From: Bog-473 sp963736525 | Lineage (GTDB): Bacteria; Actinomycetota; Acidimicrobiia; Acidimicrobiales; RAAP-2 | Reading direction: 5' to 3' | Length of the DNA: 64,000 nt | Assembly (NCBI GenBank): GCA_963736525.1 | Contig: CAVTPF010000021.1 | Coordinates: 3,282-67,281 of the forward strand | Part shown: positions 41,211 through 50,307 of the stretch, piece by piece | Layout of the letters: each line of letters starts with the position of its first letter | Numbering within the stretch: the first letter of the stretch is position 1 | The notes under the pieces: generated by a model | What the model was told of the DNA's origin: nothing | Seen by the model: the letters and a program-made list of their open reading frames with translations, nothing else | Databases searched by the model: none | Program-made: the position numbers and the translations under genes

Positions 41211-42929
41211 GTGCAGCCCCTCCCTGCGGACGGCGGCACCGATCCCGCTGCGTCGGCGACCCGGCCGGAACGGCGTCCCCTCCATCGCCGGCAGTTCCTG
41301 CAGCTGTCGGCGCTCGGGGCTGCCGGGATCGCCGCGGGCACACGGCTCGACCTCACGAAGGACAAGAAGCGGGTGCCGGCGCAGGCCCGGCGGCATGGCG
41401 CCCCCGAGCTCCCGGCGGTGGTCGACACGCAACTGCCGAGCGGCGTCGTCGTGCCGACGGCGCCATGGCTGATCGCCGAAAACCAGAAGCCGGGCACGCT
41501 CAACTGGATCTGCAATTTCGTCCAGCCCGATCACGCGCTCGAGGGTTTCGCCAGCCAGATCAGCGCCGTGCCCGGCGACGACGTCGCGCTGTTCGTCAAC
41601 ACGACAGCGCGCGCCGTCCAAGTGCAGGCCTACCGGATGGGTTACTACCGGGGCCTCGGCGGCCGCCTGATCGCGCAGACCGACTTCGTGGCGGCCAAGG
41701 CCCAGCCCGCCCCCGTCGTCACCCCCGGCGTCGGCACGGTCACCTGCCCGTGGTCGCCGACCCTGACCCTCAAGATCACCACGGGCTGGCTCCCGGGTTG
41801 TTACCTCTTGAAGCTGGTGGGCAGCGGCGGCGAAGAGCAGTTCGTGCCCCTCACCATCCGCGACGACGCCTCCATGGCGTCCTACGTGTTCCAGAACAGC
41901 GTGACGACCTGGCAGGCCTACAACCTGTGGGGGAACTACAGCCTCTACTACGGCCAGGGCCCCGGCGGGAAGTCAGACTTCGCCGACCGGGCCCGCGTCG
42001 TGTCGTTCGACCGCCCCTACCCCCAGACCTGGGCGTCGGGGGCGGCCGACTTCGTCGGCAACGAGCTGCCACTGCTGTTCCACCTCGAGAGCCTCGGTCT
42101 CGACCTGACCTACTGGACCGACGTCGACCTGCACGAGCGGCCCCAGCTCCTGGCGAACCACCGCTGCCTCTTCAGCCTCGGCCACGACGAGTACTGGTCC
42201 CAGCCCATGCGCCAGGGTGCCGCGCAGGCCAACGCAAACGGCGTCAACCTCGCCTTCCTGGGCGCCAACGCCTGCTACCGCCAGATCCGGTTCGAGCCGA
42301 GCTCGGTCGGGCCCAACCGCCTGCAGGTCTGCTACAAGGACGCCGCCGAGGATCCCTTGGCCCTGGAGCAGCCCTCGCTCACCACCGTCAACTGGGACCA
42401 GGCCCCGGTCAACGATCCGGAGTCCACCCTCATCGGCTCGATGTACCAGTCGGTCGGCGCCAAGGCCGACATGGTCGTGACCGACTCGTCCTCCTGGTTC
42501 TACGACGGCTGCAACCTGAGCGACGGGCAGTCGTTCCCCATGGTGATCCTCGGGGAGTACGACCGCTATGTCCCGTCGATGCCCGGCCCGAGCAACGTCG
42601 ACGTCCTGGCCCACTCCCCGGTGCCCGGCCAGTCGAACTGGTCCGACATCACCTACTACACCGCGCCGGGCAACGGTGGCGGGGTCCTGGCCAGTGGTTC
42701 GGCCAGCTTCGTCTCCATGCTCTCGACGACGGGCGTCATCCCGGCCCTCGTCATTCCCGGTCCCTTCCCTGGCATCACCGACGTGGTCCGTCGTGCGATG
42801 GAGAACGTCTATGCCCGCTTCGGGTTGGGACCGGCCAGCTCCTACGGCACCTCGGGCGGCAACTGGAGCGAGGTCTACACGGGCGCGGCCGCCGCCGCCG
42901 GCACCGCCGCCGGCACCGCCTCGGCCTAA
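41211..42929 (+). CDS. TAT-exported N,N-dimethylformamidase-like protein
   Basis: This is a 572-residue protein. A twin-arginine signal (RRPLHRRQFLQLSALGAAGIAAG) near residue 22-45 directs export of a folded protein. The body resembles the large subunit of N,N-dimethylformamidase: YRMGYYRGLGGRL, VFQNSVTTWQAYNLWGNYSLYY, SLGHDEYWS and FLGANACYRQIRFE. This is a common exported family in actinobacteria with unknown substrates. The GTG start is supported by the signal position. Confidence 0.82.
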   Translation: MQPLPADGGTDPAASATRPERRPLHRRQFLQLSALGAAGIAAGTRLDLTKDKKRVPAQARRHGAPELPAVVDTQLPSGVVVPTAPWLIAENQKPGTLNWICNFVQPDHALEGFASQISAVPGDDVALFVNTTARAVQVQAYRMGYYRGLGGRLIAQTDFVAAKAQPAPVVTPGVGTVTCPWSPTLTLKITTGWLPGCYLLKLVGSGGEEQFVPLTIRDDASMASYVFQNSVTTWQAYNLWGNYSLYYGQGPGGKSDFADRARVVSFDRPYPQTWASGAADFVGNELPLLFHLESLGLDLTYWTDVDLHERPQLLANHRCLFSLGHDEYWSQPMRQGAAQANANGVNLAFLGANACYRQIRFEPSSVGPNRLQVCYKDAAEDPLALEQPSLTTVNWDQAPVNDPESTLIGSMYQSVGAKADMVVTDSSSWFYDGCNLSDGQSFPMVILGEYDRYVPSMPGPSNVDVLAHSPVPGQSNWSDITYYTAPGNGGGVLASGSASFVSMLSTTGVIPALVIPGPFPGITDVVRRAMENVYARFGLGPASSYGTSGGNWSEVYTGAAAAAGTAAGTASA

Positions 42930-43043
42930 CCGGCGCGTCGGCTCCCGGCTGACGCTGCGGGGGGCAGCCCGCACTTCGGCCCGTATGGCTGGCGCCGGAT
43001 GCCACCACTCGCGGGTGCCGCCCACCTACCATCGTTCCCAGAA

Positions 43044-44117
43044 ATGGCGACCCCTGACGAACACCGCGCCCGGCCGCGCCGTCCGCTCGCCTGGGGCGCG
43101 CTGGCCGCGGCCGGTCTCGCCGGGCTGGTGTTGAGCGCGTGCTCGTCCTCGCCGCATCCGGACGCCGCACCAGCGAGCAAGCCCACCACGACGTCGACCA
43201 CCGCTCCGCCCCCCGCCTGTCCGCTGACCGGGTTGCCGGCACCGGATGGCAGCGTCCCGCAACGGCCGGCCATGGCCGTGAAGATCGACAACTACCCGGC
43301 CGCCCGGCCCCCGTCGGGCCTGGACAAGGCCGACATCGTCTTTGAGGAGCCCGTCGAAGGGGGCATCACCCGCTATGCCGCGGTGTTCCAGTGCCAGAAC
43401 GTCTCGCTGATCGGTCCCGTCCGCTCCGCCCGCAACATCGACATCGGGATCCTCGGACAGCTGGGCAACCCGCTGTTGGCGCACGTCGGCGGCATCAACC
43501 CCGTGCTCGCCAACATCGAGGCCTCGCCCATCGTCAACGTCGACATCGGGGACAGCAACTCGCTGATCATCCACCCACCGGGCAAGGTTCCCCCCGATTC
43601 CGACTACACCTCGACCGCCATCGTCTACGGCACGCACCCGACGATGACGACGCCACCCCAGCCCCTGTTCACCTATTCGACGAAGACACCGCCCGGTGGC
43701 ACGGCCGTCTCGACCGTGCACATCGACTTCTCCGGGACGTCCAATGTGACCTGGAAGTGGAACGCCACGACGAACACGTTCCAGCGCTACTACAACGGGA
43801 CGATGCCGGACATGTTGGCCGACGGCGTGCAGAACGCAGCCGCCAACGTCGTGGTGCAGTACGTGCAGATCAGCTACGGACCCTGGCTCGAGAACTCGGA
43901 GGGCGGGCTGGAGGTCCAGGCCGACCTGTACCCCGACGCCAGCGGCACGGCCGTCGTCTACCGCAACGGCGTCGCCATCCCCGCCACCTGGCATCGCTCC
44001 ACCCTCGGGTCGCCCACCCAGTTCGTCAACACCTTCGGAGTGCCGATCCCGATGGAGCCGGGCCAGACCTGGGTCGAGCTCGTGCCCAACTCGATCATCG
44101 CCACCACCACGCCGTAG
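43044..44117 (+). CDS. DUF3048 (YerB-like) lipoprotein
   Basis: This 357-residue lipoprotein has a lipobox LVLSACSSS (Cys near residue 32), a Thr-rich linker and then the DUF3048 domain: RPAMAVKIDNYPAARPPSGL, ADIVFEEPVEGGITRYAAVF, IGPVRSARNIDI and a C-terminal part with NTFGVPIPMEPGQTWVELVP. It is anchored outside the membrane; the function of the family is unknown. It follows the DMFase-like gene on the same strand. Confidence 0.88.
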   Translation: MATPDEHRARPRRPLAWGALAAAGLAGLVLSACSSSPHPDAAPASKPTTTSTTAPPPACPLTGLPAPDGSVPQRPAMAVKIDNYPAARPPSGLDKADIVFEEPVEGGITRYAAVFQCQNVSLIGPVRSARNIDIGILGQLGNPLLAHVGGINPVLANIEASPIVNVDIGDSNSLIIHPPGKVPPDSDYTSTAIVYGTHPTMTTPPQPLFTYSTKTPPGGTAVSTVHIDFSGTSNVTWKWNATTNTFQRYYNGTMPDMLADGVQNAAANVVVQYVQISYGPWLENSEGGLEVQADLYPDASGTAVVYRNGVAIPATWHRSTLGSPTQFVNTFGVPIPMEPGQTWVELVPNSIIATTTP

Positions 44118-44127
44118 CGTCGGGCCG

Positions 44128-45045
44128 CTAGGCCACCGGCTTGCGCGCCACCACGGCAAGCAACAGGCAGTCCTCCGCGGCGGCGAACACGCCAGGGTGC
44201 GCGCTCGCCTCCACCTCGTCGAAGACCCCTTCGGCTGCGCCGCGCCGCATCAGGTTGAGCCCCTTGCACTCGGTCACCTCGAAGCCCGTCCGCGTCAATT
44301 TCGCCACCAGCTGGCCGGCCGAGTACTCGATCTTGTGGTCGTGATTCATCGGCGCCTGCGACCGCAGCCGCCAGAGGGGTCCGTTCGGCGTGTCCAGGCA
44401 GAACCACCCTCCGGGAGCGAGCACGCGGTACGCCTCACGCGCCACCGTGTCCCCGTCCGTCTCGCTCACGTGCTCAATGGACTGGCCGCTGTAAACGAGG
44501 TCGAAGGAGCCGTCCTCGTACCGGCCGAGGTCGACCATGGAATGGAAGGCGAATTCCACCGGCCCCAACTCCGAGAGCACCGGCTCGCCGGCGGTGCCCC
44601 CCTGGTAGATCGCGTCCCGCTCCTCGACCGGGAGGTCGACGACGACCAGCCGCTCGAAGGAATAGGGGTAGCCCAGGTGCACCAGCGCCCCGTCGGGCAG
44701 GCCCTGATGCGTGCCCCCCAGGTCCAAGATGCGGGCGGCCCGGGGCAGACCGGCCACGAACTCGCTCCGGCTGACGTGCATGGAGAGCAGCACGTTGCCG
44801 ATCGGCACCCGCCGCCGGAACTCCTCGGAGTGCGCCAGCGCCTCGGCCACCCCGTGCCGGGACAGCTCCCCGTTGACCAGCTTGCGGGCGTAGTCGGCGC
44901 CCCCCTCGGGGTCGGGTTCGCGGTCGAGGACCACGTTGAAGGCCATGCGCACCGACTGCTTGGGCGGCAGGTAGCGGAACGGCACGGTCGGCACGAAGCG
45001 GTCGAAGACGCGGTAGACCCGTCGCTTCCAGTCCTTGGGGGGCAT
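44128..45045 (-). CDS. SAM-dependent methyltransferase with a DUF4214-like N-terminus
   Basis: This is a 305-residue protein. Residues 25-75 (FNVVLDREPDPEGGADYARKL) resemble the DUF4214 domain often attached to surface-glycan enzymes. A class I methyltransferase follows with a SAM loop ARILDLGGTHQG, an FDLVYSGQSIEHV acidic/aromatic region and LAPGGWFCLDTPNGP. It may modify a glycan or lipid. It ends next to the DUF3048 gene, facing it. Confidence 0.83.
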   Translation of the reverse strand: MPPKDWKRRVYRVFDRFVPTVPFRYLPPKQSVRMAFNVVLDREPDPEGGADYARKLVNGELSRHGVAEALAHSEEFRRRVPIGNVLLSMHVSRSEFVAGLPRAARILDLGGTHQGLPDGALVHLGYPYSFERLVVVDLPVEERDAIYQGGTAGEPVLSELGPVEFAFHSMVDLGRYEDGSFDLVYSGQSIEHVSETDGDTVAREAYRVLAPGGWFCLDTPNGPLWRLRSQAPMNHDHKIEYSAGQLVAKLTRTGFEVTECKGLNLMRRGAAEGVFDEVEASAHPGVFAAAEDCLLLAVVARKPVA

Positions 45046-45141
45046 CGCTCCATTCTGGTCCGGACGCGAAGCGCTCCGGACCGGTCACCCGAGGGAGTGG
45101 CGGGGACGGCCCGGAGGCTTCGGGTGCTGTGGGGGGTGGAG

Positions 45142-46203
<1,062 letters not shown>

Positions 46204-46316
46204 CTCTCTCTCCTCCGTGTGTGCCTTGCGATCCGTCCGGCCCCGATCGGTGCCGTTGCCGTGACCCTACGGCGGGGGTGTGACGGGCCCGCCGGCGCTG
46301 CCTGTTCGCATCATAA

Positions 46317-46330
46317 CGAACGTGTGTTCG
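46317..46330. promoter_or_regulatory. LexA (SOS) box of recA
   Basis: CGAAC-GTGT-GTTCG is an exact match to the actinobacterial and Gram-positive LexA core CGAAC-N4-GTTCG. It lies 114 bases upstream of the recA start in the recA promoter region, and so predicts repression by LexA and induction by DNA damage. It is also upstream of the divergent secreted-protein gene, by 160 bases. Confidence 0.9.
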
Positions 46331-46491
46331 CATGACGCGGACCCCGGCGGCCCGGAGGCCCGGCGGAGAACGGTCGCCCGTGCGGCGCCGCGCGCCCCGT
46401 CGGAAGGCCCGGGCGGTGACGGAGGGCCACGCCAGGCACGTGCGAAGCTGACGGGTCCGCCGGCAGGGAGCCGGCGCCGAGGAGGCAGGTG

Positions 46492-47217
46492 GTGCTCGAC
46501 AGAAGGCTGGTGGCCGGCGCCCTGATCGTGAGTGCCCTGGTCGCCGCGGGCCCGACGACGGCCGGCGCCGCCGCCAGCCAGAGCGCGTCCGGCCTGTACC
46601 GCGAAGCCCTGACCACGACCCGATCGTGGTCGGTCCACTACACGTCGACGTCGACGCAGTCCAAGGTCACCTTGCTCGAGAGCGGTGACGCCGGGCCGGC
46701 GTCGGGGACACAGACGGTCCTCACGGGCAAGGGATCGCTCAGCGACACCATCACCATCGAGGTCATCGGCGACATCACCTACCTCAAGGGCAACGCCGGT
46801 GGGCTGGAGAACCTGGCCGGGCTCAGCGCGACCCAGTCGACCGCCGCCGCAGGCCAGTGGATCGAGTTCGCCACGGACAACGCGGCCTTCTCCCAGGTGG
46901 TGGCCGGGGTCCGCTCCGCCGACCTGTCGAAGGAGCTGGCCCTCAAGGGCCCCCTGACCCTCGGGCACGCCCGCACGCTCGACGGCTACGCGGTCGATGC
47001 CATTGAGGGGACCCAGAGCTTCTCCGCCCACACGACGCTCCACGTCGTCCTCTACGTCCGGGCCCGGGGTTCTCACGTCCCGGTGGAGGAGGATTCGGTG
47101 AACGCCAAGGGCCAGTCCACGACAGCCGAGCACGTGACCTACTCCAGGTGGGGCGAGCTCGTGCGGCCCCTGGCCCCGCAGGCCGCGCTGTCCATCGGGC
47201 CGGTCAGCGCCATCTAA
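46492..47217 (+). CDS. secreted protein, paralogue of the next gene
   Basis: This 241-residue exported protein has a signal peptide (LVAGALIVSALVAAGPTTAGAAA) and a beta-rich body with TITIEVIGDITYLKGNAGGLENLAGL and YSRWGELVRP. It is about 30-40% like its downstream neighbour by eye, and resembles actinobacterial LppX/LprG-type proteins only in outline. GTG at 46492 lies six bases from GGAGG; the GTG one codon earlier is too close. Confidence 0.75.
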   Translation: MLDRRLVAGALIVSALVAAGPTTAGAAASQSASGLYREALTTTRSWSVHYTSTSTQSKVTLLESGDAGPASGTQTVLTGKGSLSDTITIEVIGDITYLKGNAGGLENLAGLSATQSTAAAGQWIEFATDNAAFSQVVAGVRSADLSKELALKGPLTLGHARTLDGYAVDAIEGTQSFSAHTTLHVVLYVRARGSHVPVEEDSVNAKGQSTTAEHVTYSRWGELVRPLAPQAALSIGPVSAI

Positions 47218-47335
47218 CGTTGGACGGGGCCCGATCCCGGTCCCGGGCCCGGACGTGGGAGAATGTCCTCGTCCCCTCCGGAACGAGCAGGCGCCCCAAC
47301 GCCGCCGGGCCGGCGTCTCCAAGAAAGTGAAGGTC

Positions 47336-48127
47336 ATGCGCCGCACGCGCCCCATCCCCCAACGATCAGCGGCCGCCGCCGGCGTGGCCGCGTTCGCTGC
47401 CCTCGTCGCCCTCGCCGGCGGATCCGTGCCGGCCGGCGCGGCCACCACTCCGAACGCCCAATCCGAGTACAAGGCCGCCATCAAGGCCGCCGGCAGCCAG
47501 GGGGTGCACTTCTCCTCTGCGGCGGCACAGTCAGGCGTCACCATTCAGGTCGACGGCGACACCGGCGCCACCTCGGGGGCGCAGGTCCTGACCGTGAAGC
47601 GGGGAACGGTGACCGAGCGCATGGCCGCCATGGTGGTCGGATCGACCGGATACGTGAAGGGCAACGAGGCCGCCCTCCACTCCGTCATCGGACTCACCAG
47701 CGCACAGTCGCGCAAATACGCGAACACGTGGCTCAGCTTCCCCACGTCCAACAGCGGCCTCGCCGAGCTCGTCAACGGTCTCTTGAACTCGCAGATCGCA
47801 GGCGAGCTGGAGATCGACGGGCCCTACAGCTTCGGGACGAGGTCCACGGTGGACGGCCAGCAGGCGCTCGCCGTGCGCGGCTCCGTCAGCACCGAAAGCG
47901 GCAGCAAGGTACCGGTGCTCCTCTACGTGCCGACGGCAGGTACGCCCACGCCGATTGAGGAGGTCACCAACCCGGGCTCCTCGGGAGGCTCCTCGGCCAT
48001 CCACGGCACGGTCAGCTTCTCCCATTGGGGCGAGAAGACCACGGAGACGGCGCCCGGAAGCTCCGTCTCGCTGCTCAAGCTGGTGCCGTCCGCCTCGTCG
48101 GGAGCGACCTCCACCACGGCGGGCTAG
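47336..48127 (+). CDS. secreted protein, paralogue of the previous gene
   Basis: This 263-residue exported protein has a signal peptide ending near GGSVPAGAA and the same body plan as its neighbour: a repeated VVGSTGYVKGNEAALHSVIGL segment in place of ITYLKGNAGGLENLAGL, and FSHWGEKT in place of YSRWGEL. The C-terminus is Ser/Thr-rich. The pair probably arose by tandem duplication. Binding of a lipid or other hydrophobic molecule is possible but unproven. Confidence 0.75.
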   Translation: MRRTRPIPQRSAAAAGVAAFAALVALAGGSVPAGAATTPNAQSEYKAAIKAAGSQGVHFSSAAAQSGVTIQVDGDTGATSGAQVLTVKRGTVTERMAAMVVGSTGYVKGNEAALHSVIGLTSAQSRKYANTWLSFPTSNSGLAELVNGLLNSQIAGELEIDGPYSFGTRSTVDGQQALAVRGSVSTESGSKVPVLLYVPTAGTPTPIEEVTNPGSSGGSSAIHGTVSFSHWGEKTTETAPGSSVSLLKLVPSASSGATSTTAG

Positions 48128-48132
48128 CGCCC

Positions 48133-48654
48133 GTGCCGCCACGGCTCCAGGTCGCCCTGGGCGACATCACCGCCGAGCGGGTCGACGCCGTCGTGAACGC
48201 GGCCAACCGGCACCTCTCGGGGGGCGGCGGCGTCGACGGAGCCATCCACCGGGCCGCCGGGGCCGAGAAGCTGCGGGCGGCCTGCCGGGCCATCGGCGCG
48301 TGCGCGCCCGGCCAGGCCGTCGTGACCGACGGCTTCGACCTGCCGGCGCGCTTCATCATCCACACCGTGGGGCCCGTCTGGGACGGCGGCACCGCGGGCG
48401 AACCGGAGACCCTCGCGTCGTGCTACCGGAGCGTCTTGCGTGCTGCCGACGGAGTGGGCGCGCGCACGGTGGCGTTCCCCGCCATCTCCACGGGTGTGTT
48501 CGGCTACCCGCCGGCGCAGGCGGCCGAAATCGCCGTGACAACTGTCCGCGCCGCGCCGACCGACGTCGCTCTCGTCCGCTTCATCGCCTTCGACCACTCG
48601 ACGCTCGAGCACTACGTGACGCTGCTCGGTGACGCAGAGCCCCCGACCGCCTGA
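48133..48654 (+). CDS. macro-domain (ADP-ribose-binding) protein
   Basis: This 173-residue protein is a complete macro domain: GDITAERVDAVVNAANRHLSG, GGGVDGAIHRAAG and FPAISTGVFGYPPAQAAEIA, the ADP-ribose-binding loops. Members remove or bind ADP-ribose and O-acetyl-ADP-ribose. The GTG start at 48133 lies five bases after the previous stop. Confidence 0.92.
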   Translation: MPPRLQVALGDITAERVDAVVNAANRHLSGGGGVDGAIHRAAGAEKLRAACRAIGACAPGQAVVTDGFDLPARFIIHTVGPVWDGGTAGEPETLASCYRSVLRAADGVGARTVAFPAISTGVFGYPPAQAAEIAVTTVRAAPTDVALVRFIAFDHSTLEHYVTLLGDAEPPTA

Positions 48655-48728
48655 CGCGGTAGCCACGCGCACGCCGCCGCCGCTCGCGAGGGCCCGTGCC
48701 CGCCCACGCAGCCGCTTAACCTGACGGT

Positions 48729-49565
48729 GTGGCAGGTGCGCACGAAGTGACCAACCGCTACGAGCTGCTCACCTGTGCGTGGAAGGGCCATGCCCTGGTT
48801 GGCACCGATGCCGCCGTGGTGACGAACGAGGACGAGGCGGTGGTGCGCGAAATGGAGGGGGTCCGCTGGCACCGGTGCCTGCGCTGTGACGCGTGGGAGA
48901 TGCGAACGATCCCACAGCATCCCACCCGCGAGCACGTCCCGAGCAGAGATGAGATTGAGCTGCCGGCCCGGGGCCCGATCCTGCGCGACCGGTACGTATT
49001 GCGCCTCATCGCGGTCGACCGCGCCATCCACGTCGTCGTGCTGTCCTCTCTCGCCGTGGTGCTCTTCACCTTTGCGAGTCACGACCAGTCGTTGCACCGC
49101 GACTACGTCAACGTCATGAACGACCTCGCGGGAGGGGACCCCGGTTCGACGCAGGTGCGGGGAATCCTCGGCTACTTCGGACGGGCCTTCAGATACTCAC
49201 CGGCGCACCTCGTCACCTTGGGGCTCGTGCTCGTCGCGTACGCCGCCCTCGAAGCAACGGAGATGGTGGGACTCTGGTTCAACAAACGGTGGGCCGAGTA
49301 CTTGACGTTCGTGGCCACGACGGTGCTGATCCCCTATGAGGTGTACGAACTGACGCTCAGCGTCAGCATTTTCAAGCTGATCATCCTGGCGATCAACCTG
49401 GCGGTGGCCATCTACCTCCTGTTTGCGAAGCGGCTCTTCGGCCTGCGTGGCGGGCACCGTGCCGAAATGGCGCGACGGGAAGCCCTGGGCGGCTGGGAGG
49501 CCATTGACCGGGCCGTGCCGCAGCCAGCCGTGTCGGGGGTCGTGTCCCGACCCGGCGGGTACTGA
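48729..49565 (+). CDS. DUF2127-family membrane protein
   Basis: This is a 278-residue protein. The N-terminal 75 residues are soluble and contain a CLRCDAW pair of cysteines, which could bind a metal. The remainder has four membrane helices of the DUF2127 type (LIAVDRAIHVVVLSSLAVV, LVTLGLVLVAYAALEATEMV with the conserved Gly/Glu run, and WAEYLTFVATTVLIPYEVYEL). Function unknown. The gene begins with GTG. Confidence 0.8.
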   Translation: MAGAHEVTNRYELLTCAWKGHALVGTDAAVVTNEDEAVVREMEGVRWHRCLRCDAWEMRTIPQHPTREHVPSRDEIELPARGPILRDRYVLRLIAVDRAIHVVVLSSLAVVLFTFASHDQSLHRDYVNVMNDLAGGDPGSTQVRGILGYFGRAFRYSPAHLVTLGLVLVAYAALEATEMVGLWFNKRWAEYLTFVATTVLIPYEVYELTLSVSIFKLIILAINLAVAIYLLFAKRLFGLRGGHRAEMARREALGGWEAIDRAVPQPAVSGVVSRPGGY

Positions 49566-49662
49566 GAGGGGCCGCTCGGCGCCGCCATTGGCCGTGATCG
49601 CCCTCGGGAGTCACCCCGTAGGGTGATGGGGCACGGGTCACGGAATCCATGGAGGAGCCCTG

Positions 49663-50241
49663 ATGGAGATCGCAATCATCGGCACCGGCTTCATCGCCAC
49701 CACGCTCGGCCGATCGCTCTCGGCCGCCGGCCACCGCGTCACCTTCGGATCCCGCCACCCCGACGACGAACCGGTTGCCGGAGAATTCGGCGACGTGGCC
49801 CGCATCGACCGGGCCGTGGAGAACGCAGAGGTCGTCATCCTGGCCATACCCGGTAACGCCGTTCCCGAATTCGCCTCCGAGAATCGGGAGGCACTCGCAG
49901 GCAAGCTCGTTATAGACGCAACGAACAAAATGGGAGAAGCGGTGGCCAACGCTCGCGCCAGCCTCCCGCCGAGCGTTCGCTACGTCCGCGCCTTCAACAC
50001 GCTCGGCGGAGAGAACATGGCTGATCCGGTGTTCGCGGAGGGGAGAGCAGACATGTTCTTCTCCGGGCCGGAGGCGGACCGCACGACCGTCGAGGCGATC
50101 ATCGAAGCCGTGGGCTTGCGTCCGATCTACGTCGGGGAGGACCAGGAGCTCATCATCGACAACCTGTTCCAACTGTGGATCGCCCTGGCACTACGGCAAG
50201 GCCGCGGCAGACGCCTCGCCCTCCGGCTTCTCGATCATTGA
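49663..50241 (+). CDS. F420-dependent NADP oxidoreductase-like protein
   Basis: This 192-residue protein has an N-terminal Rossmann motif IAIIGTGFIATTLGRSLSAAGH and GSRHPDDEP, like NADPH-dependent F420 reductases and related NAD(P)-binding proteins. FNTLGGENM and FFSGPEADR belong to the family. It could reduce F420 with NADPH, of interest because three F420-type enzymes are nearby. The ATG follows GGAGGAG. Confidence 0.82.
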   Translation: MEIAIIGTGFIATTLGRSLSAAGHRVTFGSRHPDDEPVAGEFGDVARIDRAVENAEVVILAIPGNAVPEFASENREALAGKLVIDATNKMGEAVANARASLPPSVRYVRAFNTLGGENMADPVFAEGRADMFFSGPEADRTTVEAIIEAVGLRPIYVGEDQELIIDNLFQLWIALALRQGRGRRLALRLLDH

Positions 50242-50307
50242 GCCCGACCTTCGGCACGACGGGCCGACAGACCTCCCGTGGGACAGGTGCACGGTGCGGT
50301 CGGTCCG

